Part shown: positions 45,635 through 53,257 of the stretch, piece after piece
Layout: every line of letters starts with the position of its first letter
Numbering within the stretch: position 1 is the first letter of the stretch
Assembly (NCBI GenBank): GCA_900772475.1
Contig: CAAHEI010000105.1
Location: 27,721 to 91,720 of the forward strand
Reading direction: 5' to 3'
Source of the DNA: Clostridia bacterium
Lineage (GTDB): Bacteria; Bacillota; Clostridia; TANB77; CAG-465
DNA length: 64,000 nucleotides
Position numbers and translations under genes: made by a program
The notes under the pieces: generated by a model
What the model saw: the letters and a program-made list of their open reading frames with translations, nothing else
Told to the model about the DNA's origin: nothing
Databases searched by the model: none

Positions 45635-46306
45635 ATTTTTATCTCCATATTAGGTTTTGCTATATACAAATTTTCTACCAAAGGCGACAATGATTCTTGG
45701 ATTTTTTGTATGCTTTGCAAGTTAGAATTGCTTAAATGGTAACAACATAAATTTTTTGGTTTAAATCCTAACTCGTGAATATACTCAACAATTTTTTGTG
45801 TAGAACAGTGGTTTCGATAACCTATATTCACTTCTTCGCCTTTCGACATTTTGTCAAAAACAATTTCTTCGTCATAATTGCAATCAAGAATAAATAAGTC
45901 GGCATTACCAACTTTTGGTAAATAAGTTGTGTCCGTGCAATAAACAATTTTTTTATTTTCTATTTTATTAAATATAAGAAAACCAAAACACTCAACATTA
46001 TGCACTAACTTCATAGGCATTATTTTCCAATTTGGCAAGTCGATAATTTCCCTGTCTTTAATATTTTTTGGTGAAAATGTTTCAAAACCGAATTTTTCAA
46101 ACTTGTCAAAACTTTTACTGTGGTCAATATGCTAACCAAACCTAATGGCAATGAGAAAGCATAACGGCAGTAAGTTTTCGTAAATCACAATTGCTTGCAA
46201 TCGTTTCATAAGGCAATCCACAATCAAGCATTAGTTCATTCTCGTTGCCATCTTTCAAAATCGTGCAATTCCCATCACTCCCTGAGTTTATGATTCGCAT
46301 TAACAT
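45631..46306 (-). CDS. Metallo-beta-lactamase-fold hydrolase, interrupted at HxHxDH
   Basis: The start ATG 46306 follows GGGGG by nine bases. The first frame gives 54 residues (NSGSDGNCTIL, MLDCGLPYE, VMLSHCH) and stops at TAG 46144. A 13-base gap and a second CAT (46131-46129) follow, and the frame after it reads IDHSKSF, restoring SHCHIDH, the metal-binding motif, and then 165 residues to the end (YCTDTTYLP, CYHLSN). The whole enzyme would be 219 residues, like other phage or YycJ-type MBL proteins. Either ribosomes bypass the gap or a 16-base insertion made it a pseudogene. The ATG at 46038 is unlikely to be a start. Confidence 0.7.
46129..46147 (-). promoter_or_regulatory. Candidate translational bypass element
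   Basis: Reading the minus strand: CAT, TAG, GTTTGGTTAG, CAT. A matching take-off and landing codon (CAU) with a stop right after take-off is the layout of T4 gene 60. The inserted core is TAGGTTTGGTTAG. Landing on the second CAT restores the conserved frame exactly. Confidence 0.5.
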
Positions 46307-46360
46307 TAGACATCACCCCCTTTATTTTTGTTTTCAAAATTTATTTTTTTTACATAAATA

Positions 46361-46753
46361 TTACTTGTATCTATCTTTTCTTTTATTGTAATTATATTCG
46401 ATAGCAACTATATTACTTCTTCTAAAAAATTTATTATATTCTTGTACTCTTCTCTTTGGCGAGCGATATTTTTTGCGAATCTTTTTGAGTTTGCAAAATA
46501 TATTATTTTCATATAACCTTAAAAATTCTTTTGTTGGTTGCACATCTAAGGTTAAGGATAACTCTTTATTATGGATTTCGGGTTTCAAAAGTTCATTATT
46601 ATTATCAATATTGTGGTTTTCTGGTGTGAACTCAGCATTTTTTTCTAACTCAAAAGTAGATGATTGACATTCAATTCCTTCTTCATAAATTGTTCCATCT
46701 GGATTATACATAGTATATTTCCCCACACCTGTGACATAAAAATTATCTTTCAT
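46361..46753 (-). CDS. Hypothetical basic protein
   Basis: ATG 46753 is preceded by GGAGGGG and is preferred to ATG 46774. The 130-residue protein starts MKDNFYVTGVGKYTMYN and ends in a very basic tail (RKKYRSPKRRVQEYNK), with a glutamate-rich middle. It may bind nucleic acid, but no family is recognised. About 50 bases separate it from the MBL gene. Confidence 0.5.
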   Translation of the reverse strand: MKDNFYVTGVGKYTMYNPDGTIYEEGIECQSSTFELEKNAEFTPENHNIDNNNELLKPEIHNKELSLTLDVQPTKEFLRLYENNIFCKLKKIRKKYRSPKRRVQEYNKFFRRSNIVAIEYNYNKRKDRYK

Positions 46754-46988
46754 TTTCCCCTCCAAATTTTTCAATAAAACTTTTCAAGTCCATCTCGGTG
46801 AAGTCTTTAATGGTGATGCCGTCAACGCCACTTGGAATGAAAGGACTAGCAATTATAATATATTTTTTGCCAAGTTTTTCTTGAGTAAGTTTTATAAATT
46901 GATTTACATAATCGGTATTTATTGCGAGGTCATCCTTCAACCCATTTTGCAATAGTGGTATTTGAAAGTGAATTATTTTTTTGCTCAT
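46743..46988 (-). CDS. Small protein of unknown function
   Basis: The 81-residue protein begins KKIIHFQIPLLQNGL and has an alternating strand-helix pattern (KKYIIIASPFIPSGVDG). It overlaps the next gene by eleven bases and has AAGGAGT upstream. The pattern is similar to small phage early proteins but I assign no role. Confidence 0.5.
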   Translation of the reverse strand: MSKKIIHFQIPLLQNGLKDDLAINTDYVNQFIKLTQEKLGKKYIIIASPFIPSGVDGITIKDFTEMDLKSFIEKFGGENER

Positions 46989-46997
46989 ATTTACTCC

Positions 46998-47363
46998 TTA
47001 TTTCTCTGGCATTTGATACACAATATTTGTATTATTTGTAGGTATTACTTCAACATCTTTTGACCCAACATACAAAAGATTATTTTGCCCGCAAAACTTA
47101 TTTATTTGTTTAATATATTCTTTTGTGGCTTCTAAAGGAAATCCCTGCGGCATATCCGCTTTCAAGAATGCAGCTGGTTGAACTAAAAGATTTTGTATCT
47201 CATCCAAAATCTCTTTTGCTCTTTCTTCGGTATCATATGTGCCTAAATCAATAGACGTCGCAGCCTCGTGATTATATGTATATATTTCAGTCCCGCAATA
47301 AGCAATATTGTCAACCCTTAATAATAAGTTTTCGGCTTGCGTTCTTATCCATAAATCAGCCAT
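46998..47363 (-). CDS. Conserved phage early protein (WIRTQ type)
   Basis: The 121-residue protein starts MADLWIRTQ and continues with DLGTYDTEERAKEILDEIQ, a pattern common to small early proteins of Bacillota phages and prophages, of unknown function. It has a four-strand N-terminal half and a helical centre. AAAGGAG precedes it. Confidence 0.6.
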   Translation of the reverse strand: MADLWIRTQAENLLLRVDNIAYCGTEIYTYNHEAATSIDLGTYDTEERAKEILDEIQNLLVQPAAFLKADMPQGFPLEATKEYIKQINKFCGQNNLLYVGSKDVEVIPTNNTNIVYQMPEK

Positions 47364-47616
47364 TTTTAATCTCTCCTTTTAATAAATTTTCAACGGGAAT
47401 AAAATCCCCTAAGTCGTCTTTATCTTTCCCATATATTCTATCCACTGAAAATACTTGCCATAAATCGGTTGTCCCTGATAGTGATAAATCCCTTTTTTCG
47501 TTCACAGTTATTATTATTTGTTTTAATTGTTTTTTATTACACAATGTCGTAATATGATAAAATAAATCTCTATATCCACTACAGACTATTATAAGTAAAT
47601 AATAATGTTTAAACAT
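47356..47616 (-). CDS. Small protein of unknown function
   Basis: The 86-residue protein starts just before the methyltransferase-like gene's end (ATG 47616 abuts the stop at 47617), after AAGGTGG. It is mixed in composition and has no clear motif; residues 38-60 (TVNEKRDLSLSGTTDLW) may form a beta-hairpin. Coupled translation is likely. Confidence 0.45.
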   Translation of the reverse strand: MFKHYYLLIIVCSGYRDLFYHITTLCNKKQLKQIIITVNEKRDLSLSGTTDLWQVFSVDRIYGKDKDDLGDFIPVENLLKGEIKNG

Positions 47617-48228
47617 TTAGCACCACCTTAAAATTGTGTCGCCCTTAAATCCTTTCTCGAAGACATACCAACCATAACACACAGCACTGGATTGTCTTTT
47701 GCCATCAATTTCAAATTCACCATTCATGGCACATAAGCATCTTTCACTAAAAACATAAATATATTTTGGTGGATATTTAGAAAAAATTTCTTTATATCTT
47801 TTTTGACTTTCCAAAAATTGTATTTTCAAAAAGAATATTGCTTGTTGTCCATCTTCTAACAAATCTAATGAATGCAGAACAAAGGATAGACCTTCAGAAA
47901 ATGGCGGATTCGTTAAAATAGAATATCCTTTTGGCAACTCTTTGACAGTAAGAAAATCTTGCACTTTATCTAGTGGATAATCTCTTTGAATAATATCCCA
48001 GGAAATAACATTATGCCCTAATTCTTTTAATCTTTCGCTTAAATGTCCGTTGCCTGCACTAATTTCTATAATATTTTTTGGAATATCATAAACTGCTTTT
48101 AATTTATCTATTGCTTCAGGCGAAGTTGCGTAAAAATCCTCATTTTGTCTTTCATGGTCGCAATGATTACTCGCACCAAGTTGTGCATAAGTGGTTCGTT
48201 TATTCCCGCCCCAGTCTTTATCCGCCAT
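47617..48228 (-). CDS. SAM-dependent methyltransferase-fold protein (NPPF)
   Basis: The 203-residue protein has a Rossmann-type motif I (EISAGNGHLSE, 55-65), an acidic motif (SWDII) and the catalytic NPPF (107-110), the gamma order of adenine methyltransferases that act on DNA or, less often, on other nucleic acids. It is smaller than typical sequence-specific enzymes and lacks an obvious target-recognition domain. It is one of several methyltransferase genes here. Confidence 0.7.
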   Translation of the reverse strand: MADKDWGGNKRTTYAQLGASNHCDHERQNEDFYATSPEAIDKLKAVYDIPKNIIEISAGNGHLSERLKELGHNVISWDIIQRDYPLDKVQDFLTVKELPKGYSILTNPPFSEGLSFVLHSLDLLEDGQQAIFFLKIQFLESQKRYKEIFSKYPPKYIYVFSERCLCAMNGEFEIDGKRQSSAVCYGWYVFEKGFKGDTILRWC

Positions 48229-48229
48229 T

Positions 48230-48670
48230 TTATTCCCCTTTTATGTCAAGGTCCAAATATTCCCCTTGCCTCTCATTTAGTGATTTTATTGCCCATTCAT
48301 CTGGTGGACTTGCATCATTATCTTTTATTAAAATTTTTTGCCATTTTAATACTTTTTTACGAATAGGTTGCGGGATTAGGTTCGTATCTTCAATGATTAA
48401 ATATATAGTATTGCTAGGGTCGGCATCCCCAACTATATTTATATCAATGAGAGCATATTCATCCATATCTTCATAACTAGGATAGCACCAACTACAACTA
48501 TTATCGTTGTATACACAAATATCATACCAGTTTATATCTAATGAATTGTTGCAAAACTCATCTACAATTTCTTTAAGTTCTTCTTGATTACTCATCCAAT
48601 ATTCTATAAAAATAGTACCTGCTGGCATGTATATCATTTTCTTTGGCCCAACCAATCTCATACCTTTCAT
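48230..48670 (-). CDS. Hypothetical acidic protein
   Basis: The 146-residue protein starts after AAGGAAAG. The first 30 residues are hydrophobic in parts (MRLVGPKKMIYMPAGTIFIEYW), then acidic and rich in aromatic residues (NNSLDINWYDICVYNDNS). A single CSWC pair is present. The function is unknown. Confidence 0.5.
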   Translation of the reverse strand: MKGMRLVGPKKMIYMPAGTIFIEYWMSNQEELKEIVDEFCNNSLDINWYDICVYNDNSCSWCYPSYEDMDEYALIDINIVGDADPSNTIYLIIEDTNLIPQPIRKKVLKWQKILIKDNDASPPDEWAIKSLNERQGEYLDLDIKGE

Positions 48671-48673
48671 AAT

Positions 48674-48853
48674 TTATCTTTCCTTTAAAAAGTTTTTAAG
48701 TTTTTCTTCAATATTTTTACTCGTGCCTTTTTTATTTAGCACCAACCATACACATTGTCTTGAAACACCCCATCTTTTGGCGAGTGTTGCACAATGTATG
48801 TAATTATCTTTCATTTTTTGTTTTATTTTTTCTATTTCTTTATCTGTTAGCAT
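48674..48853 (-). CDS. Small HTH protein (59 residues)
   Basis: The reading frame from ATG 48853 is intact, ends three bases before the next gene's start, and follows AAGGAG. The product includes CATLAKRWGVSRQCVWLVLN, a helix-turn-helix in which SRQCVWLVL is the recognition helix. It is a small DNA-binding regulator of the XRE/MerR-like size class. Its translation is likely coupled to the following gene. Confidence 0.7.
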   Translation of the reverse strand: MLTDKEIEKIKQKMKDNYIHCATLAKRWGVSRQCVWLVLNKKGTSKNIEEKLKNFLKER

Positions 48854-48855
48854 TT

Positions 48856-49158
48856 TTAATTTAATTCTCCTTCAAATATTAATGGTTTCCCATTAGCATC
48901 AAGCATTACGGTTAAGCCTGAATGATTTCCGTTGTATGAACAAATTAATAGATACATTACTCTAGTTTGTTTATCAACAAGAATTATTAATTCATCACCA
49001 TTGCCAATTCCAACTTGTTCAATTTTAATTAATTCTATATTACCAACATTAAAAGTAATCATCGTATTGGATGATTTTATATCTCTATTGCATCCACTGA
49101 AAAGAAAACACACTGGCAATATTAAAATTAACAATAAACAAAATAATTTCTTTTTCAT
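48856..49158 (-). CDS. Small lipoprotein
   Basis: ATG 49158 follows AAAAGGAAG; the upstream ATG 49176 lacks a site. Residues 1-21 are a lipoprotein signal (KKKLFCLLLILILPVCFLFSGC), with lipobox LFSGC and the lipidated cysteine near residue 22. The mature 78 residues are beta-rich. Phage-encoded lipoproteins of this size often block superinfection at the cell surface, which is a plausible role here but only inferred. Confidence 0.65.
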   Translation of the reverse strand: MKKKLFCLLLILILPVCFLFSGCNRDIKSSNTMITFNVGNIELIKIEQVGIGNGDELIILVDKQTRVMYLLICSYNGNHSGLTVMLDANGKPLIFEGELN

Positions 49159-49391
49159 AAATCTTCCTTTTTGCATTTTTTATTTACTTTCCTACCACAA
49201 AATGGGCAGAAATTAATTAAACAATCGTCTGTATATCCATCTCCCAAAGCACGAAGAACTACATTTCCATCTTTGTCAATGCCAATATATAGAGTTGTCC
49301 AACCACCACTTGCTAGTTCTATACTATTTTCGTATTTTTCATATCCAATATCTTCATCAATTTTTAATTTTAATTCACAATATTTACACAT
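49155..49391 (-). CDS. Zinc-ribbon protein
   Basis: The 78-residue protein has CKYC at the start (residues 2-5) and CPFCGRKV near residue 62-69, forming a four-cysteine zinc site like the FinQ/phage-type ribbons. The strands between (GGWTTLYIGIDKDGNVVL) are acidic. It overlaps both neighbours by a few bases. The function is unknown. Confidence 0.6.
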   Translation of the reverse strand: MCKYCELKLKIDEDIGYEKYENSIELASGGWTTLYIGIDKDGNVVLRALGDGYTDDCLINFCPFCGRKVNKKCKKEDL

Positions 49392-49959
49392 TATTTATAT
49401 AATTCCTTCTCTTTATAGTTTTAATAAAATCCCAAAAATCATCTTGCATAAAAGGTGCCAAATCCAAATATTCTTCATAAAATTTAGGAATATCTCTATT
49501 AGTCCATTTAGGTTTTCTATTGTCATTTTGCCATTTGCTTATAAGTTTTTGTTGGAACAAAATATCGACATCCTTTGTGGTTCTTATGCAGAATGGACTA
49601 TCTTTTGAACCTTCCATATAGAAGGGTATAAATGGTGGACAAATAAATTTATGCTTATCTCCATCATATATTTTATTGCAATGTTCCCAAAAATATTTTA
49701 ACAATGAATGTTCTTTATTCATACGACAGGACCACTCATCACAACATCTCATTCCATAGTAAGCAAGGAAGTCAACATTGTTCTTGTAAAATGTATAAAC
49801 AGGATGATGACTATGCCCTTTAACAACATCGCCACTTTTCTCTTTCATTGCAGTTGTCAAAAGTTGATATGCTTCCACTGCTTGCTTTTGTAGGCGAACA
49901 TCATCTAAACTTTGTACTGATTTTTCTATATTGTTTGGATATGGTAAAAAAATATTCAT
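49384..49959 (-). CDS. Conserved phage protein, possibly pyrimidine-dimer glycosylase-like
   Basis: The 191-residue protein starts MNIFLPYPNNIEKSVQSL and has GHSHHPVYTFYKNNVDFLAY and YGMRCCDEW, a pattern common in phage early genes and often annotated as pyrimidine-dimer DNA glycosylase-like (DenV-type fold). T4 DenV excises UV dimers. I cannot confirm the catalytic residues, so the activity is uncertain, but the family match seems real. Confidence 0.5.
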   Translation of the reverse strand: MNIFLPYPNNIEKSVQSLDDVRLQKQAVEAYQLLTTAMKEKSGDVVKGHSHHPVYTFYKNNVDFLAYYGMRCCDEWSCRMNKEHSLLKYFWEHCNKIYDGDKHKFICPPFIPFYMEGSKDSPFCIRTTKDVDILFQQKLISKWQNDNRKPKWTNRDIPKFYEEYLDLAPFMQDDFWDFIKTIKRRNYINNV

Positions 49960-49982
49960 AAAATTTATTCCTTTTACATTTT

Positions 49983-50291
49983 CTATTGAAAAATACTTAT
50001 AATTGCAAATGAGTCTATAATACCCACAGTAACAACCACAAGCATTGATAATACAAATAATATTAGTACACCTAAACTAATATCTTCATTTTCACAAATT
50101 AAAGGCATCATAAAAAATGAACCTATAAGTGCTATAATAAATCCCAACACTGACAATAAAACAAACCATTTATTTATGTCTAAAAGTTTACCCATAGTAA
50201 CTATACTTAATATTGCTCCAGCAATAATAAGACAATACCCTATAATTCCAGAAGCCGCTAAACTCAACTCTTTCTTTTCTTTATTTTTCAT
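49983..50291 (-). CDS. Three-helix membrane protein
   Basis: The 102-residue protein has three predicted membrane helices (about 10-30 AASGIIGYCLIIAGAILSIV, 38-60 WFVLLSVLGFIIALIGSFFM, 72-95 GVLILFVLSMLVVVTVG). Its ATG lies six bases after a perfect -10 hexamer, so the message may be leaderless. It may be an antiholin, a superinfection factor or a membrane-stress protein; I cannot choose. Confidence 0.6.
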   Translation of the reverse strand: MKNKEKKELSLAASGIIGYCLIIAGAILSIVTMGKLLDINKWFVLLSVLGFIIALIGSFFMMPLICENEDISLGVLILFVLSMLVVVTVGIIDSFAIISIFQ

Positions 50292-50297
50292 ATCTTT

Positions 50298-50326
50298 ATT
50301 ATATCACAAACTTGACAAAATGTCAA
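50298..50326 (-). promoter_or_regulatory. Perfect sigma-70 promoter with palindromic operator
   Basis: On the minus strand TTGACA, 17 bases, TATAAT. The -35 and spacer form the palindrome TTGACATTTTGTCAA (50312-50326), also found in the promoter at 56179. The start codon of the downstream gene lies near the expected transcription start. Confidence 0.9.
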
Positions 50327-50331
50327 ATGAA

Positions 50332-50568
50332 TTAACCAAAATTTCTTCTATATGCAATTTTGTCCAAAACCCAATCTTCTGCACTTTTTTCATTTCTTTC
50401 TGCAAAATATTTTTCTCGCAATGAGTAGTAAGTGTCCTTGCAAGCATCATAGCAAAAATCTTCAAAATTTTCCTTGAATGTAGGAAGTTTTAGGAATATG
50501 GACAATAGGCAATCATTTTTCAAATCCAAAACTTTATCGCTACTAATGTGTGGTTTGTTTTTATTTAT
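50332..50568 (-). CDS. 78-residue ORF without a standard start codon
   Basis: The frame is open from directly after the TAG of the upstream gene, in the same frame, and runs 78 codons. The only early start is TTG at 50529, with no ribosome site; the first codon is ATA followed by AAT AAA AAC. The product would be INKNKPHISSDKVLDL..., charged, with three cysteines. Possible explanations are an AUA start, UAG read-through of the upstream gene, or a remnant. Confidence 0.4.
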   Translation of the reverse strand: MNKNKPHISSDKVLDLKNDCLLSIFLKLPTFKENFEDFCYDACKDTYYSLREKYFAERNEKSAEDWVLDKIAYRRNFG

Positions 50569-50973
50569 CTATTTTGTAACAAACAAATCTGCACTTTTTA
50601 GATATTGATTCATTTGTTTATCACTTGCTTTCTTATACATATTATTTTTTAAATCTTTTGCTTGGATATTTTCAAGTCTTTCATATTTGTAGAAAGTTGT
50701 TGGTGCTATATTAAAAATGTTGCAAATTGCTTTGGTTTCAATATGTCCAAGTTGATGATATATGCAAAGAATTTTAAAAAATACGGGCTTTTTGAAAGTT
50801 GGTCTACCACAAACCAGCCCATTGTTTGCTCTTTCTTTTAATGTTTGCGAAACTTTTCTATTTTTTCTATATCTTAAATCTTTTAACACATCAATGATTT
50901 TGTCAATATCATTTTGATTAAAACCTTTATCTCCAAGTTTTTCTTTAAAGGTCTCATAATTGATGTCATACAT
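50569..50973 (-). CDS. HTH DNA-binding protein resembling a resolvase C-terminus
   Basis: The 134-residue protein has a helical N-terminal part and a region CGRPTFKKPVFFKILC...TFYKYERL that resembles the helix-turn-helix arm of serine resolvases (GRP...TFYRxxK). There is no catalytic serine domain, so it probably acts as a DNA-binding regulator or structural protein. The in-frame ORF after its TAG stop is noted separately. Confidence 0.55.
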   Translation of the reverse strand: MYDINYETFKEKLGDKGFNQNDIDKIIDVLKDLRYRKNRKVSQTLKERANNGLVCGRPTFKKPVFFKILCIYHQLGHIETKAICNIFNIAPTTFYKYERLENIQAKDLKNNMYKKASDKQMNQYLKSADLFVTK

Positions 50974-50975
50974 TT

Positions 50976-51305
50976 TTAATTTTCACCATCCTTATGAGTT
51001 TCGTCCAAATAATCATCGTTTATTACTCTGAATGTCTTAATAGTTCTGCAACAAGGTTTTCCGTCTTTATCAACTCTTATAATAAATTTTTTATCTAAAA
51101 ATTGGTGCCATTTTAATTTGTCAAATTTTTGGAATAACTTAATCACTTCAAGAATATCTTTTTTTGTGTATTTTTTTGCAGGAACTCCATCTCTTATATT
51201 GTCAAAAATATTATACAATTCTTGAACAAAAAGCATAATTCCTGAAATTTGCCAGTTCCTTAATTCAATATTTTCTTCATGGCCATTCAATTGTTTATTA
51301 TTCAT
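50976..51305 (-). CDS. Hypothetical protein
   Basis: The 109-residue protein is mainly helical at first (WQISGIMLFVQELYNIFDNI) and basic later (RVDKDGKPCCRTIKTF). It ends two bases before the HTH gene. No family is recognised; it is one of a run of small early genes. Confidence 0.5.
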   Translation of the reverse strand: MNNKQLNGHEENIELRNWQISGIMLFVQELYNIFDNIRDGVPAKKYTKKDILEVIKLFQKFDKLKWHQFLDKKFIIRVDKDGKPCCRTIKTFRVINDDYLDETHKDGEN

Positions 51306-51335
51306 TTTCTTTAGCGACTCCTTTTTGGAATTGTA

Positions 51336-51650
51336 TTATTCCTTCAACAATCTTTCAATTGCAATTTTTAAATTATCCATATACCATTGTTTTACTTTTG
51401 TTTTGCAATCTTCTTCACTTTCGCCTTTGATATAATCATTGGCCTCAAGCACTACTTTATAATCCCCATCATCAGGTTCATCATCATAAATGCCTGTATT
51501 ACCCAATATAAAAGAAGGCTCCGCTGTAAAATCTGGCCAATATCTTGTACTGATACTCAAAATGGGTAAATCTAAATTTTGCTTACCACAACAATCAGGT
51601 GTCCATTTTTTCTTTTTTATTTGTTTTTTTATATAATCTAAATTATTCAT
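51336..51650 (-). CDS. Hypothetical protein
   Basis: The 104-residue protein starts after AGGAGAAATG. It begins with a basic helix (YIKKQIKKKKWTPDCC) and has a middle with YDDEPDDGDYKVVLEAND and a helical end. The two cysteines near residue 20 (DCCGK) are the only motif. The function is unknown. Confidence 0.5.
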   Translation of the reverse strand: MNNLDYIKKQIKKKKWTPDCCGKQNLDLPILSISTRYWPDFTAEPSFILGNTGIYDDEPDDGDYKVVLEANDYIKGESEEDCKTKVKQWYMDNLKIAIERLLKE

Positions 51651-51660
51651 AACATTTCTC

Positions 51661-52188
51661 CTACTTTTGATATTCTTGCAAAATATCGTTGAAAATTTTA
51701 TCTATATCTTCTTTACAATAGCAAACATATTGACAAGATAAACCATCTGCAACAAGTTCTTTACCTTCTAACATTTTTTTAATCTTCTCTACGATTTCTG
51801 CTGGCTGGGATTCAAGTTGTTGTTGTAATTCTTCAATATGTGTAGCAAATTGTCTTTCGCAATTATCGAATCCCTTATAATATATTTCTTTTTCTTTCGG
51901 AGTTAGTTTAATTTTTCTTAATTCTTCTACTGGTTTATCTAATCCGTATTTTTCAGTATGATAGTTGTCATTTTTTTGTTTTTCAGACAAATATATTTTT
52001 TTTAAAAATTGATTATCTTTCTTTTTTTCTTCCAGTTGCTTTTGGAGTTCTGCAATTTTACTTGTCAAACTAGGAATAATTGCATCTCCACTCTTAAACA
52101 TTTCATCATAGCATTTATTGCAAATCCCAAAATGTTTTGGATTATCGCCAGTTGTTAATTCATTGTTACAATACCAACATTTACTCAT
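51661..52188 (-). CDS. Zinc-finger coiled-coil protein
   Basis: ATG 52188 follows AGGTG and overlaps the end of the upstream gene by eight bases. The 175-residue protein has an N-terminal zinc finger (CWYCNNEL...CNKCYDEM), a long coiled coil (IAELQKQLEEKKKDNQFLKK) and a C-terminal helical region with YVCYCKEDIDK. It is a DNA- or RNA-binding type of unknown role. Confidence 0.55.
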   Translation of the reverse strand: MSKCWYCNNELTTGDNPKHFGICNKCYDEMFKSGDAIIPSLTSKIAELQKQLEEKKKDNQFLKKIYLSEKQKNDNYHTEKYGLDKPVEELRKIKLTPKEKEIYYKGFDNCERQFATHIEELQQQLESQPAEIVEKIKKMLEGKELVADGLSCQYVCYCKEDIDKIFNDILQEYQK

Positions 52189-52375
52189 TCTCTTCACCTC
52201 TTAATTTGTTTTCTATATTTGTAAGTTCTTCTAGTGCTTGTAATGTTAATTGTTTTCGTGCTTCTTCTGTAAAATTGAACAGCAACATAATTCCTTGAGC
52301 AGATGCTTTTTCGTGTTCAGCATCAATAGCAACATTTAATTTAATAATAAGATTTTTAATGTCAGTTATGGTCAT
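52181..52375 (-). CDS. Small helical protein
   Basis: ATG 52375 follows GGTGGGGAGA. The 64-residue protein is helical (TITDIKNLIIKLNVAID, EARKQLTLQALEELTN), with a charged end. The start is preferred to ATG 52384 because of the ribosome site. The function is unknown. Confidence 0.5.
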   Translation of the reverse strand: MTITDIKNLIIKLNVAIDAEHEKASAQGIMLLFNFTEEARKQLTLQALEELTNIENKLRGEENE

Positions 52376-52583
52376 TCTCCCCACCTACCTTTTCGATTAG
52401 TTCTTGAATTTCTTTTAAACTAATCTCATTTCTTGAAATTCTCAATACTTCAATGTCTGTTAAGCCAAACTTATCTCTAAAAGGAATACAAAGCTCACAT
52501 AATTTTATTTTTGATAGTGTTTTTGTTTTTACTAATTCTTCATAACTTTCCTGCAAGTCTACAATATCTTTAATTTTAAACAT
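52362..52583 (-). CDS. Small helical protein
   Basis: ATG 52583 follows GGTGGAGAGA. The 73-residue product (FKIKDIVDLQESYEELVK, then CIPFRDKFGLTDIEVLRIS) is helical with a possible HTH-like core. It overlaps its neighbours by 7-14 bases, so translation is coupled. The function is unknown. Confidence 0.5.
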   Translation of the reverse strand: MFKIKDIVDLQESYEELVKTKTLSKIKLCELCIPFRDKFGLTDIEVLRISRNEISLKEIQELIEKVGGENDHN

Positions 52584-52761
52584 TCTCTCCACCACCTAGT
52601 TCTTTTAATCTCTCTGCAATATATTTTATTCTTTGCCCTTTCTTCTCCAATGTATCCAAAGAACCCAAGTCATAGCCATTTATAAAATATTCTATTATCT
52701 CTTGTAAATCATCAAGGCATTCTTCTTCTGTTGCATTGTCATAATCATATAGTCCTACCAT
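52576..52761 (-). CDS. Small acidic protein
   Basis: The 61-residue acidic protein (YDYDNATEEECLDDLQEI) starts after AAAGGAGAAG, overlapping the preceding gene by one base. It is mainly helical. The function is unknown. Confidence 0.5.
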   Translation of the reverse strand: MVGLYDYDNATEEECLDDLQEIIEYFINGYDLGSLDTLEKKGQRIKYIAERLKELGGGENV

Positions 52762-53255
52762 TATTCTTCTCCTTTAAGTGATTTGATTTGGTTTTCTATA
52801 ATTTCATCAAATCTATATTTGGGAATTTCATTATAATAACCAACTGTGCACTCTTTATTTCGTTTTCGAACATAACTGTGTATGCATTCTTTTACCTTCT
52901 CAAGTTTATCAATCGCAAGTTGTTTTTGTGATTGCTTAAGTGTCTTGATTTCTGCCTTTAACTCACCATTTTTAGTTTTTACATTTTCAATACTACAATA
53001 AGCAATATGTAGTTCTTCCATTTTAAGAGATAGTTGTTCTTTTAATTGTTGGTTTTCTTTTTCAAGTTCTTTTATTCTTGCGTTTTGTTGGTTAAGTAAA
53101 TTTGTAATTTTATCAACATCTTTTTTATTCTCAATAATCAAATAAAAATTGCCTTCTCTATTTGTATAATATATTTTTTTGTATTCAGATGGATTTATCC
53201 AAAAAGTATCTTGCCCCAATGCTTCTAATAGTCCTTTCAATTCTTTTTCGTTCAA
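52761..53255 (-). CDS. Coiled-coil protein
   Basis: The 164-residue protein has a domain of about 50 residues (QDTFWINPSEYKKIYYTN) and then a long heptad coiled coil (ARIKELEKENQQLKEQLSLK), with a basic loop near residue 135. Proteins of this type are common early phage genes with unknown function. Its stop overlaps the next ATG by one base. Confidence 0.55.
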   Translation of the reverse strand: MNEKELKGLLEALGQDTFWINPSEYKKIYYTNREGNFYLIIENKKDVDKITNLLNQQNARIKELEKENQQLKEQLSLKMEELHIAYCSIENVKTKNGELKAEIKTLKQSQKQLAIDKLEKVKECIHSYVRKRNKECTVGYYNEIPKYRFDEIIENQIKSLKGEE

Positions 53256-53257
53256 AA

